From the NCBI RefSeq assembly GCF_013376175.1, contig NZ_JABXXR010000005.1, positions 1-58,840 of the forward strand: DNA of 58,840 bases. Reading direction: 5' to 3'. Position numbers and translations under genes: made by a program. This document shows, piece after piece, positions 17,836 through 27,006 of the stretch. This DNA comes from Ameyamaea chiangmaiensis (lineage in GTDB: Bacteria > Pseudomonadota > Alphaproteobacteria > Acetobacterales > Acetobacteraceae). Each line of letters begins with the position of its first letter. Within the stretch, counting starts at the first letter, position 1. A model generated the notes under the pieces. The model was not told where the DNA came from. It worked only from the letters and a program-made list of their open reading frames with translations, and searched no databases.

Positions 17836-18597
17836 CTAGACGGGCAGGTGCTCGCGCAGAAGCTGCAACTCTTCCATCACCATGCGCAGGCCCTCCCGCA
17901 GAGCCCCGTTTTCGCGGGCAAGCCGCTCGACACGGGACTCGAGTTCAGCCGCATGACCGTCCGGTTCAGGCACGACGTGCGCGTCGACGGGCTGCTCGGC
18001 CCATGGCTCAGGGGCGCTGACAGGCTCAGCGTCATTGTCCCCGTCATCCATTATCGGCCAGAGTTCCGAGGGCGGAGGGGCGACCTGATCCACCTGGCCT
18101 TGGCCACCGTTCTGCGGGTGGTCGGTGCCTTCGGGAAACCAGTCGGCAGGCGACGGAGGGTAGGCCGAAGACGGCGCTGTAAACTCGTCCGTCAGCGTCT
18201 GCGCCGGAACGAACGTCGTGTCACCCGGGGCTGCATCTGGACGTGCAACGCGGTCGTCCGCGTGCTCCGGCGCACCCTCCCCTTCACGCAGAACCCGCTG
18301 CACGCCCTTGATGGTATATCCCTGCACATACAGCAGATCAGAAATACGGCGCAGAAGCTCGACGTCGTCCGGTCGGTAATACCGCCGTCCCCCGCCGCGT
18401 TTAAGCGGGCGAACCTCGGCGAAGCGCGTCTCCCAGAAGCGAAGCACATGCTGCGGCACATGCAGTTCGTCGGCGACTTCGCTGATGGTCCGAAACGCGG
18501 TCGGCGCCTTGCGCAACCGCCCCGCACCCGTTTCGTCCGCGCTGTCGGCGGGCTCGAACGCGTCGGAACCGCTGCCCATGGATGATGTCGCGTTCAT
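17836..18597 (-). CDS. MerR-family transcriptional regulator
   Basis: A 253-residue protein with a MerR winged-helix domain near residues 36-105: FRTISEVADELHVPQHVLRFW then GGGRRYYRPDDVELL. This is the short MerR type found next to ihfA in many alphaproteobacteria. The middle, residues 110-210, is acidic and proline-rich and probably disordered, and the final 35 residues form a predicted coiled coil (LESRVERLARENGALREG) suited to dimerisation. No metal-binding cysteine pattern is visible. Its ATG overlaps the ihfA stop by four bases. The regulatory target is unknown. Confidence 0.88.
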   Translation of the reverse strand: MNATSSMGSGSDAFEPADSADETGAGRLRKAPTAFRTISEVADELHVPQHVLRFWETRFAEVRPLKRGGGRRYYRPDDVELLRRISDLLYVQGYTIKGVQRVLREGEGAPEHADDRVARPDAAPGDTTFVPAQTLTDEFTAPSSAYPPSPADWFPEGTDHPQNGGQGQVDQVAPPPSELWPIMDDGDNDAEPVSAPEPWAEQPVDAHVVPEPDGHAAELESRVERLARENGALREGLRMVMEELQLLREHLPV

Positions 18598-18908
18598 TCG
18601 GCGTCATCCTCGCCGGGGGCTTCGCCGTTGACCTTGCCCTTGAGGATCTGGCTGGGCCGAAACACCAGAACCGAGCGCGGCAGAATCGGCACTTCCACGC
18701 CCGTCTTGGGATTGCGCCCGGTGCGGCGGCCTTTCTGGCGAATCGAAAACGTCCCGAACCCGCTCAGCTTGACCGAGTCGCCCGATTCCAGCGCCAGCGA
18801 GATGCGTTCCAGGACCGCTTCAAGCAGGTCAGCGGATTCATGCCGGGAGAGCCCGACCTGACTGTAAATACTCTCGGCAAGATTTGCGCGTGTGACCGTA
18901 CTCATCAT
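18594..18908 (-). CDS. ihfA: Integration host factor subunit alpha
   Basis: A 104-residue DNA-bending protein of the HU/IHF family, normally paired with IhfB, whose gene is at 37.3 kb. The family core SGFGTFSIRQKGRRTGRNPKTG is complete; its proline at the tip of the beta arm is in the GRNP segment. The start is ATG at 18908 (a second ATG follows immediately). It lies 69 bases after fabH and is coupled by an ATGA overlap to merR. The position after plsX-fabH is the usual alphaproteobacterial arrangement. Confidence 0.96.
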   Translation of the reverse strand: MMSTVTRANLAESIYSQVGLSRHESADLLEAVLERISLALESGDSVKLSGFGTFSIRQKGRRTGRNPKTGVEVPILPRSVLVFRPSQILKGKVNGEAPGEDDAE

Positions 18909-18977
18909 TTGAGCGTAGCACGCCCTGATTCGCCGTCAATTCAATGCTGTGACCACCCTGTAAATTTACGCTGACGG

Positions 18978-19949
18978 TCAAAGACGAACCAGCGCCGACC
19001 CCCAGGTCAGACCACCCCCCAGTGCTTCCAGCAGGACCAGCGCCCCCGGCAGGATGCGCCCGTCGCGCACGGCCTCATTGAGGGCCAACGGGATTGAGGC
19101 CGCGGACGTGTTGGCGTGACGGTCGACCGTGACCACCACGCGTTCCGCAGGTAGCCCAAGTTTGCGGCCGACTCCGTCGATGATGCGCTGGTTGGCCTGA
19201 TGCGGCACCAGCCAGTCGATGTCGGCATAGCCCAGACCGTTGGCCTGCAACGCCTCATCGACAGCTTCGGACAGATGGGCCACGGCGTGGCGGAACACGT
19301 CCCGGCCGTTCATCCGCAGATGGCCGCTCATCTCCCGACGGCCGACAGCGCCATCGACATACAGTAGGTCACCGGTACGGCCGTCGGAATGCAGATGCGT
19401 CGACAAAATCCCCGCCTCCGGCCGCTCGGACGGTTCCGCCGCGCGGATCACCACCGCACCGGCCCCGTCGCCGAACAGAACGCAGGTCGCACGATCCTCC
19501 CAGTCGACGATACGGGAGTAGACCTCACTGCCGATCACGAGAACACAGCGCGCCTGTCCGCTGCGAATCAGGGAATCCCCCATAGACAGGGCGTAAATGA
19601 AACCGGAGCACGCGGCAGCCAGGTCAAACCCGAACCCCCGTTCCATCCCCAGCGCGGCCTGAACACGCGTCGCGGTCGAGGGGAACGCCTGGTCGGGCGT
19701 GCTGGTGGCCACCAGGACGGCATCCACATCCGCAGCCCCTATGCCAGCGTAGGCCAACGCGCGTTCGGCGGCCTGGGTGGCCATGGTCACGGCCGTGTCG
19801 TCGGGTCCGGCGATGTGACGCTGGTGAATGCCCGTGCGCGTGCGAATCCAGTCGTCCGATGTGTCGACCCGCGCGGCGAGTTCGGCGTTCGTGACGATAC
19901 GATCTGGCAGATAACCGCCAAATCCGACAAGCAGCGACCTCGGCGACAT
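18978..19949 (-). CDS. fabH: 3-oxoacyl-ACP synthase III (KAS III)
   Basis: A 323-residue cytoplasmic condensing enzyme that starts fatty-acid synthesis by joining acetyl-CoA to malonyl-ACP. The catalytic triad is visible at the expected spacing: Cys114 in AAACSGF, His250 in VPHQAN and Asn280 in RHANTS. The length is normal for the family. It follows plsX by 47 bases and precedes ihfA, within a lipid-synthesis operon that begins at yceD-rpmF. Confidence 0.97.
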   Translation of the reverse strand: MSPRSLLVGFGGYLPDRIVTNAELAARVDTSDDWIRTRTGIHQRHIAGPDDTAVTMATQAAERALAYAGIGAADVDAVLVATSTPDQAFPSTATRVQAALGMERGFGFDLAAACSGFIYALSMGDSLIRSGQARCVLVIGSEVYSRIVDWEDRATCVLFGDGAGAVVIRAAEPSERPEAGILSTHLHSDGRTGDLLYVDGAVGRREMSGHLRMNGRDVFRHAVAHLSEAVDEALQANGLGYADIDWLVPHQANQRIIDGVGRKLGLPAERVVVTVDRHANTSAASIPLALNEAVRDGRILPGALVLLEALGGGLTWGSALVRL

Positions 19950-19996
19950 CGTCTCACTTTCCGTCTGGGGCCAGCGTGCCGGCCTCTGCGGCCCCG

Positions 19997-21100
19997 TTAC
20001 GGAACCTGTTCCACCACGTCGCGCGACGCATCAGGCTCGCCACGCGTTACGGGCGCCGTCAAAGACCCCATACGCGCCAGTCGCGCGCGGATCGTCTCGT
20101 TGAAGCCATGCGCCACCATGTCCACCGCCACATCCACCGCCGATGCAAAGCCTTCCGCGTCCGTGCCGCCGTGGGACTTCACGACCACGCCGTTCAGACC
20201 CACGAAGACCGCGCCGTTATACCGGCGCGGGTCGAGCCATTCGCGCATGCGCTCCAGACCCGGCCGCACCAGAAGATAGCCGATCTTGGCAATCCAGCTC
20301 GACGTGAACACGCGCCGTAAAAGGTCGAACGCCAGTTTCAGCGCGCCCTCGCCCGTCTTCAGCGCCACATTGCCTGTAAAGCCATCGGTCACGACGACGT
20401 CGGTCGTACCGGCCGTGATGTCGTGTCCTTCGACGAAGCCATGGAACTGGGCGGCAAGCGGGCTGTCGCGCAGCACATCGGCGGCCTGACGCAGGCGCTC
20501 GTCACCCTTCAATTCTTCGGAACCGACATTCAGAAGCCCGATGGTCGGCGCGGGCAGGCCCAGCACGGCCTTGGCGAAGGCCTCGCCCATGACAGCGAAT
20601 TCAACCAGATTGCGCCAGTCGCACGATACGTTCGCCCCAAGGTCGAGCATGACGATATCGCCACGCGCCGTCGGGCTGATGGCCGCCATCGCGGGGCGGG
20701 AAATCCCGGGCATCGTCTTCACGACGATCTTCGCCAGCGCCAGCATCGCGCCGCTGTTGCCAGCGGAGACGACGCCCAGCGCCTCGCCCTCGGCCACCGC
20801 GTCCATCGCCAGACGCAACGACGAGTCACGCACACGCAGGGCCGCGGTCGGCTTCATGTCCATCGAAACGACAGAGGCCGCATGACGGACCGTGCACACC
20901 CGCGCAGCCTTGGGATGCCGGACCAGCAGGGGCGCCAGCCTTGCTTCGTCCCCCAGAAGGAGGACCCGAAGCCCGGGGTGGCGGTCGGCCGCGATATCGA
21001 GGCCGGCCACCACGACGTCCGGCGCCGCGTCGCCGCCCATGCCGTCGACGGCCAGCGTGTACGGCTCCGGTGTCGGGGAGAGAGAAACTGTGTCGGTCAT
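19997..21100 (-). CDS. plsX: Phosphate acyltransferase
   Basis: A 367-residue peripheral membrane enzyme that converts acyl-ACP to acyl-phosphate for phospholipid synthesis. It shows the PlsX opening AVDGMGGDAAPDV, the ALxSAGNSGAM segment (here GVVSAGNSGAM), LDLGANVSC and the C-terminal GVVVKSHGGTDAEGF. The ATG at 21100 is preferred; an in-frame TTG at 21136 would add twelve weakly supported residues. It sits between rpmF and fabH as in many Gram-negative bacteria. Confidence 0.96.
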   Translation of the reverse strand: MTDTVSLSPTPEPYTLAVDGMGGDAAPDVVVAGLDIAADRHPGLRVLLLGDEARLAPLLVRHPKAARVCTVRHAASVVSMDMKPTAALRVRDSSLRLAMDAVAEGEALGVVSAGNSGAMLALAKIVVKTMPGISRPAMAAISPTARGDIVMLDLGANVSCDWRNLVEFAVMGEAFAKAVLGLPAPTIGLLNVGSEELKGDERLRQAADVLRDSPLAAQFHGFVEGHDITAGTTDVVVTDGFTGNVALKTGEGALKLAFDLLRRVFTSSWIAKIGYLLVRPGLERMREWLDPRRYNGAVFVGLNGVVVKSHGGTDAEGFASAVDVAVDMVAHGFNETIRARLARMGSLTAPVTRGEPDASRDVVEQVP

Positions 21101-21212
21101 GCCCGTTCTTGTGCTGGCCTTTTCCGGATCATTCAAGACCCGGTATCGCCCGCGAACATGCGCCCCGGACGAAGCCGAAGGCTGCCCCCGGGCACCCGCA
21201 CAGTGCCTCGAA

Positions 21213-21416
21213 TCAGGCGCGAACGGCGGTCTTCAGGGTCTTGCCTGCCGCCACGACCTCACGGCCGTCATAATGACCGCAATGGCTGCAGACATTGTGG
21301 GGACGCTTCAGCTCGCCGCAGTTGCCGCACTCGGCATGGGCGGGCGCCGTCAGCGCGTGGTGGCTGCGACGCATGCCGCGGCGGGAAGGCGAGGTTTTTC
21401 TTTTGGGTACAGCCAT
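21213..21416 (-). CDS. rpmF: 50S ribosomal protein L32
   Basis: A 67-residue zinc-ribbon protein of the large subunit. It starts [20 protein letters not shown], the L32 signature, and keeps four cysteines in CGNCG and CSHCG for zinc. The ATG at 21416 is set by homology. It lies 172 bases after yceD and 112 bases before plsX. The 172-base leader contains no gene that I can support and could hold a separate promoter. Confidence 0.97.
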   Translation of the reverse strand: MAVPKRKTSPSRRGMRRSHHALTAPAHAECGNCGELKRPHNVCSHCGHYDGREVVAAGKTLKTAVRA

Positions 21417-21588
21417 GGGTCCGAGCCCCTCCGAATTCACAACATAGACAGAACGGCACAACCGCCAGAAGCGGTCACCGCCCTGTCCGTCATTCCATAA
21501 TGCAGGTCGGGGCCTCTAGCAGACTGAACGCCGGGCCGCAAGACAATTGCAGCCGCGCACCTGATGGCTCCGGTTTCTCCGCAGCGCC

Positions 21589-22158
21589 TTACTGCAATCT
21601 GTCGCGCAGCTTGGCAAGACCGGCGAAGGCCGATGGCGCCTCGTCCGGGACCTCGCTTCCGTCGGCATCGGCCGGTGCCACATCGACCCCATGCTCATGC
21701 CGGACGCCGTTCTTGCGCGGATACGGGTCCAGCGCCAGAGCCAGCTGGGCCACGCTTTCCTCACCGAGATCGAGCGCGTCGTCTTCATAGGGCACGTCGT
21801 CCATCGACTCCGGGTCCTGCCCGTCATCCGTCGCCCGCCCGGCCGGTACGAAATGAACGGCGAACCGTTCGGCCACCGTTTCGGTGAATTCCTCCAGCGA
21901 GACGACGCACACACGCCGCACCTTCGCCGACAGTTGGCCATGCGCCACGAAATCGCGACGTCCGTGGCCGGCGACGACGCGGTACGAACAGCTCAGCGCC
22001 CGCACCTCGGGCACACCGAGCCGAGCGGCGATCGCATGCCGCTCCGACTCACGGGCCTCCACGGTCATCTCAAAGGGCCCCTGGCCGATCCGTCCGACCG
22101 TCACCAGGCGTGACAGTTCGACAGGCGGGGCCGCTCCGCGTTCTTCGGTGTGCGCCAT
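21589..22158 (-). CDS. yceD: DUF177/YceD-family protein
   Basis: A 189-residue acidic cytoplasmic protein of the YceD family, which almost always precedes rpmF. The conserved C-(x)-R-V-C-like segment appears as SAKVRRVCVVSLEEF, followed by the acidic DDVPYEDDALDLGEESVAQL that marks the family C-terminal half. YceD is linked to 23S rRNA or ribosome metabolism; the exact reaction is unknown. The ATG at 22158 has GGAG ten bases upstream; an ATG at 22167 is also possible. It is divergent from bamE. Confidence 0.9.
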   Translation of the reverse strand: MAHTEERGAAPPVELSRLVTVGRIGQGPFEMTVEARESERHAIAARLGVPEVRALSCSYRVVAGHGRRDFVAHGQLSAKVRRVCVVSLEEFTETVAERFAVHFVPAGRATDDGQDPESMDDVPYEDDALDLGEESVAQLALALDPYPRKNGVRHEHGVDVAPADADGSEVPDEAPSAFAGLAKLRDRLQ

Positions 22159-22361
22159 CGCTCTCATACTCCTCTTCCGGCACGCGTCCCGCCGTCGGGC
22201 GTCGTGCGCGAGTGTTCCGTGCCATCCGCAACGTGTCCAGCGGTCCGATGCCGCAACAGCAAGATTGACACCCGGACAGCGATCGGGCACGCGACAAGGC
22301 AGTCGTCTCTATGTAAGGGCCGCCCGTCCGGCCCCCATCGCACAGGATACAAGGCCCGACC

Positions 22362-22922
22362 ATGCCGCCTGCCTCCACCCGTCCGTTCCCCCGCTTTCGT
22401 ACCCTGCTGATCGCGGGCGGTCTCGGACTGTCTTTGGGCGGCTGTTCGATGTTCTCGCCCATTCCGCAGCCCCGTGGCTCACTGGTGGAGGCCGATGACT
22501 ACAAGACGCTGACTCCCGGCACCAGCAACAAGAACGACGTTCTCGATGCCATGGGATCGCCGACGTCGCACGCCACGTTCGACGACAACACCTGGATCTA
22601 CATCTCCATGGTGACGACGCCGCGCCCCCTCAGCTTCCCCGGCATCCGCAAGCAGGACGTCGTGGTATTGAAGTTCGATCAGGGGGGCACCCTGACCAGC
22701 CTGAAGACCTTCAACAAGCATGACGCGCACTATGTCGGCATGGAGGGCGACACGACCCCCACGCCGGGCACCAAGATCAACATCATGCAGCAGATCCTGG
22801 GCAATGTCGGCCGCTACAACCCGATGTCGGGCATGGGCAACAGCGCGTTCGGCGGCAGCACCGGCCCGATGAACGCCAATGCCGGCCCCGGCCATGGGGG
22901 CACCGGCAACTCGATTCCCTAA
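22362..22922 (+). CDS. bamE: Outer-membrane protein assembly lipoprotein BamE (SmpA/OmlA)
   Basis: A 186-residue lipoprotein. Signal peptide residues 1-27 end in the lipobox LGGC with Cys28. The SmpA/OmlA domain follows with LTPGTSNKNDVLDAMGSP and the FDDNTWIYIS strand. BamE is an accessory subunit of the BAM complex that inserts beta-barrel proteins into the outer membrane. The last 40 residues are rich in Gly, Asn and Met (residues about 147-186), a low-complexity tail absent from E. coli BamE. It is convergent with the sensor kinase that follows and divergent from yceD. Confidence 0.92.
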   Translation: MPPASTRPFPRFRTLLIAGGLGLSLGGCSMFSPIPQPRGSLVEADDYKTLTPGTSNKNDVLDAMGSPTSHATFDDNTWIYISMVTTPRPLSFPGIRKQDVVVLKFDQGGTLTSLKTFNKHDAHYVGMEGDTTPTPGTKINIMQQILGNVGRYNPMSGMGNSAFGGSTGPMNANAGPGHGGTGNSIP

Positions 22923-22956
22923 GGGCCCGCCGGACTCGACGCGGTAGGGGGCTGCC

Positions 22957-24327
22957 CTACAGCGGCAGCCGGATCCACACCCGCAGTCCGCCCAGCGGAC
23001 TGTCTCCCAGCCCGATCTCGCCGCCGTGCGCGCGGACGATGTCACGTGCGATGGACAGGCCCAGCCCGCTGTTACCGCCCTCCCCGTGGGCGAAGGGGCG
23101 AAAGAAGCGCTCGCGCTGCTCCGGCGGAATACCCGGCCCGTCATCGTCGATCGCCATGTGCAGATACTGACCGTCCGGCCACGCCGCAAATGCGACGTGA
23201 CCAGCGTGGCGGCGCGCGTTTTCCGCCAGATTGAGCAACACGCGGCGCATCGCGTCGGGCCGCATCACGGCCTCCAGCATGGGCGGCACGTCGACACGCG
23301 TAACCGCGCTGCCCGCGCGCATGGCGGCGGCTGCGGCATCGTGCAGCAGTTGCGCCACATCCACGACCCTGGCGACCTCCGCCCCCTCCCCCCGCGCAAA
23401 TGCCAGATAGCCGCCGATCATGCGCTCCATCTCCGCCACGTCGCCCTCCATATCGGCGATATCAGGCTTCAGGGACGACGCCTCGACCGTGCCTTGCGTC
23501 GGCAACATCGCCAGCCCGAGACGCAGGCGTGTCAACGGAGTGCGCAGATCATGCGACACACCGGCCAGCATGGTGGTTCGTTGCGTCACAAACCGCAGGA
23601 TGCGTGCCTGCATCCGATTGAAGGCAACGGCCGCCTTGCGAACCTCCTGCGCGCCTTCGGGTCGGATTTCGCCGGGGTCACGCCCCATGCCGAACGCTTC
23701 CGCCGCCCGCGCGAGACGGCGGATCGCACGCACCTGGTTGCGCATCACCAGAGCCGCGATCAGCAGCATCACCGCAGAGCTGCCCGCCTCCCACGCCACG
23801 AACAGCCAGATCGGACCGACCAGCAGCCGCTTTCGTGGCGCCTCGACGTCCAGAACCCCGTCGCGCAACTGGATCCGAATATGAACGCTGCGCGCGTCGG
23901 TGCTCCAGTCGACGAAAAACGAGCGTCCGAAAGCGCCAGCCAGAGCGCGGGTCAGGTCGTCGTCCATCGGACCCAGCACATGCGTCGTGCCGTGCCGGTG
24001 CAACTGCGCACCCGGCTCCCACCCCATAGTCAAGAGCGTGCGTTGGCGCGCCCGTTCCAGGATCCAGTTCTGCTCGACCTCGCTGCTGGCTTGCTGAAGC
24101 AAATCGATCGTAAGCCCGACCTCGCCTGTCACGCCGTCCGACAGGCGTCGCGACACCACCGACAGGAAGTTGCCGTAGTACAACTCCAGCGCGATCGACT
24201 GCGTGACCAGCAGTGGCACAAGCACAATCAGCAGGGCACGCCCCAGAAAAGAACCGGGCATCAAACGCTTGATCGACCGCCCAACACCGCGCCGCCAGAC
24301 CGTGGATCGCCCCATGCCCCGTACCAC
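22957..24327 (-). CDS. EnvZ-like membrane sensor histidine kinase
   Basis: A 456-residue inner-membrane kinase. The first transmembrane helix is near residues 27-50, the periplasmic sensor about 51-168, the second helix about 170-195, then HAMP. The phosphorylated His259 lies in GVSHDLRTPLTRL, and the ATPase domain shows the N-box LLNLAENARRHA and G-boxes DDGPGIPPE and GLGLS. The order and HDLRTPLTRLRL match EnvZ-type kinases. The response regulator is encoded eight bases upstream, so they are a pair. The signal sensed is unknown. The start is GTG at 24327 with an alternative ATG at 24315. Confidence 0.92.
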   Translation of the reverse strand: MVRGMGRSTVWRRGVGRSIKRLMPGSFLGRALLIVLVPLLVTQSIALELYYGNFLSVVSRRLSDGVTGEVGLTIDLLQQASSEVEQNWILERARQRTLLTMGWEPGAQLHRHGTTHVLGPMDDDLTRALAGAFGRSFFVDWSTDARSVHIRIQLRDGVLDVEAPRKRLLVGPIWLFVAWEAGSSAVMLLIAALVMRNQVRAIRRLARAAEAFGMGRDPGEIRPEGAQEVRKAAVAFNRMQARILRFVTQRTTMLAGVSHDLRTPLTRLRLGLAMLPTQGTVEASSLKPDIADMEGDVAEMERMIGGYLAFARGEGAEVARVVDVAQLLHDAAAAAMRAGSAVTRVDVPPMLEAVMRPDAMRRVLLNLAENARRHAGHVAFAAWPDGQYLHMAIDDDGPGIPPEQRERFFRPFAHGEGGNSGLGLSIARDIVRAHGGEIGLGDSPLGGLRVWIRLPL

Positions 24328-24335
24328 GCCCCGCC

Positions 24336-25055
24336 TCAGTGGCCGGGCTTGAGCACGTAGCCCTTGCCTCGGACGGTGTGCAGAAACCGGGGCTCACGCG
24401 GATCAGGCTCGATGCGTCGCCGCAGACGCGTGACCTGGACATCGACCGCGCGTTCGCCGATCTCGTCCATGTCCAGCAGGCGCGCGATCTCCTCGCGCGA
24501 CAGGGTCTCGCCCGGCCGCGCCGCCAGTACGCTCAGCAACGCCTGCTCGCCGCCGGTGAGGTGCACGACGCCGGACGCACCACTCAGCAGACCGCGCCCT
24601 GTGTCGAACTCCAGACTGCCCAATCGGATCGGACGTTGCGTCGTTGTCGGATTCACCGGCACCGCCCGCCGCAAATGGGCCTTGAGCCGAAGCAGCAACT
24701 CTCGCGGCTCGAACGGCTTGGCAAGATAGTCGTCCGCGCCGGCCTCCAGTCCCACGATGCGGTCCTCCGGCTCGCCGCGTGCCGTCAGCATCAGCACGGG
24801 CAACGCCAGACCGGAGTCGCGCAGCCCCTTGATCAGGGAAAGACCGTTCTCGCCGGGCATCATCACGTCGACGACCATCGCATCGGGGTGAAGGAAGGTC
24901 AGGATCTGGCGGGCTTCGGCCGCGTCCCCCGCAACGGTGATGCGAAAGCCCTGCTCGACCAGATAGCGCTGCAGGAGGCGGCGAAGGCGCGCGTCATCAT
25001 CGATCACAAGAACATGCGCGCCCGCACCCGCCGTTGTGCTGTCAGCCTCGCTCAT
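24336..25055 (-). CDS. OmpR-family response regulator
   Basis: A 239-residue DNA-binding regulator. The receiver has the acidic pair DD at 19-20, phospho-acceptor Asp63 in VVDVMMPG, Thr in LTARG and Lys in AKPFEP. The winged-helix output domain ends VRGKGYVL. The ATG at 25055 follows the weak leader of the operon; the upstream frame is not family-like. It is followed after eight bases by its probable partner kinase and preceded by a MarR-type gene. Targets cannot be read from this window. Confidence 0.94.
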   Translation of the reverse strand: MSEADSTTAGAGAHVLVIDDDARLRRLLQRYLVEQGFRITVAGDAAEARQILTFLHPDAMVVDVMMPGENGLSLIKGLRDSGLALPVLMLTARGEPEDRIVGLEAGADDYLAKPFEPRELLLRLKAHLRRAVPVNPTTTQRPIRLGSLEFDTGRGLLSGASGVVHLTGGEQALLSVLAARPGETLSREEIARLLDMDEIGERAVDVQVTRLRRRIEPDPREPRFLHTVRGKGYVLKPGH

Positions 25056-25083
25056 GGTTGTCCCTTCGGTGCGTTCACAACAG

Positions 25084-25644
25084 TCATCCCCGCGTCGTGC
25101 GACCCGGGGACGGCCGCGCGCCGGCATCCGTGCCCTTCGTCGGCGCGGCCGGCTCCAGAAGCGCGCCCAGCACGCGACGGAACCCTTCGACCGAGGCCGC
25201 GCCCGCCGTCCGATACGCCTCCACCAGACGCTCGCGCTGGGCGTCGAACAGCGCCTGCTCCGCCTCGATCCCAGACGGCGACAGGGACAGAACCTTATGC
25301 CGACGGTCCTGTCGCCCGCGCGCCATCACCACCAGCCCACGCGCCTCCAGATCGTCGAGAACCCGTCCCAGGCTCTGCTTGGTGATCCCCAGCGCCTGCA
25401 GCAGAGCGCCCACCGTCAGCCCCGGCCGGCTGCCCACCACATGCAGGACGCGCTGATGCGCGCGTCCGATGCCATAAGCCTCACGCACCGGTTCGGCACA
25501 GGCGTTGAGTTCCTGCCACGCGGACAACAGGACCTGTTGCGCCTGCCGGATATAGTCCTCCCTCAGGAAAAGATGTCCGGCGCCGGCGGCCTCGTGGGCC
25601 TTGCGCGGGGCGGGGGATGGAAAGCCACCGACCCGCGCGGTCAT
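25084..25644 (-). CDS. MarR-family transcriptional regulator
   Basis: A 186-residue winged-helix regulator. The DNA-binding core runs from GLTVGALLQALGITKQSLGR through DDLEARGLVV and the wing RGRQDRRHKVLSLS. Its N-terminal AGAGHLFLREDYIRQAQ segment is seen in the alphaproteobacterial MarR proteins that lie beside OmpR-type regulators. The ATG at 25644 overlaps the coq9 stop by four bases. The ligand and targets are unknown. Confidence 0.9.
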   Translation of the reverse strand: MTARVGGFPSPAPRKAHEAAGAGHLFLREDYIRQAQQVLLSAWQELNACAEPVREAYGIGRAHQRVLHVVGSRPGLTVGALLQALGITKQSLGRVLDDLEARGLVVMARGRQDRRHKVLSLSPSGIEAEQALFDAQRERLVEAYRTAGAASVEGFRRVLGALLEPAAPTKGTDAGARPSPGRTTRG

Positions 25645-26255
25645 GTGAAACGCGCCTTCAGCCGTCCCACCGCGCGTATCGCGGCAAGGCGACGGTCGAG
25701 AAAGGCGGCGACCGCCTGCGGATCGTCGCCACGTGCCTGCCAGAACAGCCACAGGGGCGCCAGGATCGCCGCAAGGGTCAGGCGTCGCGTGGTGAACGCC
25801 AGTCCGTCACCCGACGGGTCGGTGACCGTCCAGACAGCGTCCGCCATGCGAAGCGTCGCGCGCGCATAGGCGCGAGCGGCACAGGGCATCTGAAGCGTCG
25901 CCACTACGCGGCGGCCCATATCCCCGTCGCGCTGCGCCGTCGCCACCCGCGCCAGAACCAAGGCACGCACGCGCAGGCCGATCCGCGTCTCGGCCGCGAT
26001 CCGCGCCGTCACCGCGGCGCGCGGATCAAACGTGTCCCGGTCGCGGAGGTCCATCGCATATTCCGCCATCTCGGCCGCGCCACCGGCGAACAGAAGATCC
26101 GCGTCCACTCCTGCCGTCTGCCGCAGCCGTTCAATGGTCCAGGCGCCGTGCCCATGCGCGAGCATCGCCCGGATCGCCGCGTCCCGCTCTCCACTACGGG
26201 CCACGGGTGGCGGCAAGACGAGGGCGGAGAGTCGATCCGTGCGTGCGCGTCTCAT
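25641..26255 (-). CDS. COQ9-family ubiquinone biosynthesis protein
   Basis: A 204-residue TetR-fold lipid-binding protein. It shows RDAAIRAMLAHGHGAWTIERL near the N-terminus and the DPSGDGLAFTTRRLTLAAIL helix, typical of bacterial COQ9. COQ9 presents ubiquinone intermediates to hydroxylases such as COQ7. It is joined by ATGA overlaps to def upstream and marR downstream, so it is probably made together with peptide deformylase and a two-component system. No other ubiquinone gene is in the window. Confidence 0.87.
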   Translation of the reverse strand: MRRARTDRLSALVLPPPVARSGERDAAIRAMLAHGHGAWTIERLRQTAGVDADLLFAGGAAEMAEYAMDLRDRDTFDPRAAVTARIAAETRIGLRVRALVLARVATAQRDGDMGRRVVATLQMPCAARAYARATLRMADAVWTVTDPSGDGLAFTTRRLTLAAILAPLWLFWQARGDDPQAVAAFLDRRLAAIRAVGRLKARFT

Positions 26256-26785
26256 TCTGTGGGCATCCCGTAGCGTGCGATCTCGTCCTGAAACCCCAGA
26301 CGCCGCAGATCCCGCATGCGTGACGGATACAGGACACCGTCGAGGTGGTCGTTCTCATGTTGAAGGACATTGGCGAGAAAGCCCGTCGCCGTCCCCCGCA
26401 CGGGATGCCCGAGGCCATCCAGACCCGCATAGCGCACACGCGCAAAACGCGGCACGACGCCCCGCAGGTGCGGAATCGACAGACAGCCTTCGACGCACAT
26501 CACCTCGTCCAGGCCGTCCGGTTCCAGCACCGGATTGATCAGCACGCTCGGCTCGATCGGCGGATCATCCGGGCCGGTGCTGCGCGACGGCGGCACGGAA
26601 TAGACAAAAATGCGCTGAGAAACATGGACTTGCGGACCCGCGAGCCCTGCCCCGCCAGCATCGAGCATCGTCTCGATCATGTCGTCGATCAGCGCCCGCA
26701 CCGCCGGAGCACAGGGGTCAGCAATCGGCGCGGCGACCCGCAGCAGAACCGGATGGCCCATGCGGGCGATCTTGAGTATGGACAT
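26252..26785 (-). CDS. def: Peptide deformylase
   Basis: A 177-residue metalloenzyme that removes the formyl group from nascent proteins. All three motifs are present: GAGLAGPQ (45-52), EGCLS (99-103, Cys101 a metal ligand) and QHENDH (142-147, His143, Glu144 and His147). The first motif has Gly where GxGLAAPQ is usual. The ATG at 26785 lies five bases past GGGAG; ATG 26788 is the alternative. No fmt neighbour is seen, so a second def may exist elsewhere. It heads a coupled run into coq9 and marR. Confidence 0.94.
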   Translation of the reverse strand: MSILKIARMGHPVLLRVAAPIADPCAPAVRALIDDMIETMLDAGGAGLAGPQVHVSQRIFVYSVPPSRSTGPDDPPIEPSVLINPVLEPDGLDEVMCVEGCLSIPHLRGVVPRFARVRYAGLDGLGHPVRGTATGFLANVLQHENDHLDGVLYPSRMRDLRRLGFQDEIARYGMPTE

Positions 26786-26866
26786 CATGTCTCCCGCACA
26801 CCGGACGAGATGGTCGCCCGGCACTCAAAAATCATTCTATCAGCGGCGAGGCACTGCGGGAATGAT

Positions 26867-26895
26867 TTGAATTCCTGCCGGATCGCATGCTATAG
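26867..26895 (+). promoter_or_regulatory. Predicted sigma-70 promoter of rpsU
   Basis: TTGAAT at 26867-26872, a 17-base spacer and CTATAG at 26890-26895 form a good alphaproteobacterial-type housekeeping promoter. The implied 5' leader of rpsU is about 105 bases. Confidence 0.55.
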
Positions 26896-27006
26896 CGACG
26901 CCCCACACCCGAATCGCGGGCGGGACGATGGTCTCGATGCCAGTGATTCACGCCCCTATTCAAGGTCGCGCGAGGATGCGCGTGCCACACAGGAGATGAC
27001 GGCCCA

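Noticed and set aside
22265-22292. TTGACA as a -35 box for bamE
   Set aside because: No acceptable -10 hexamer lies 16-18 bases downstream.
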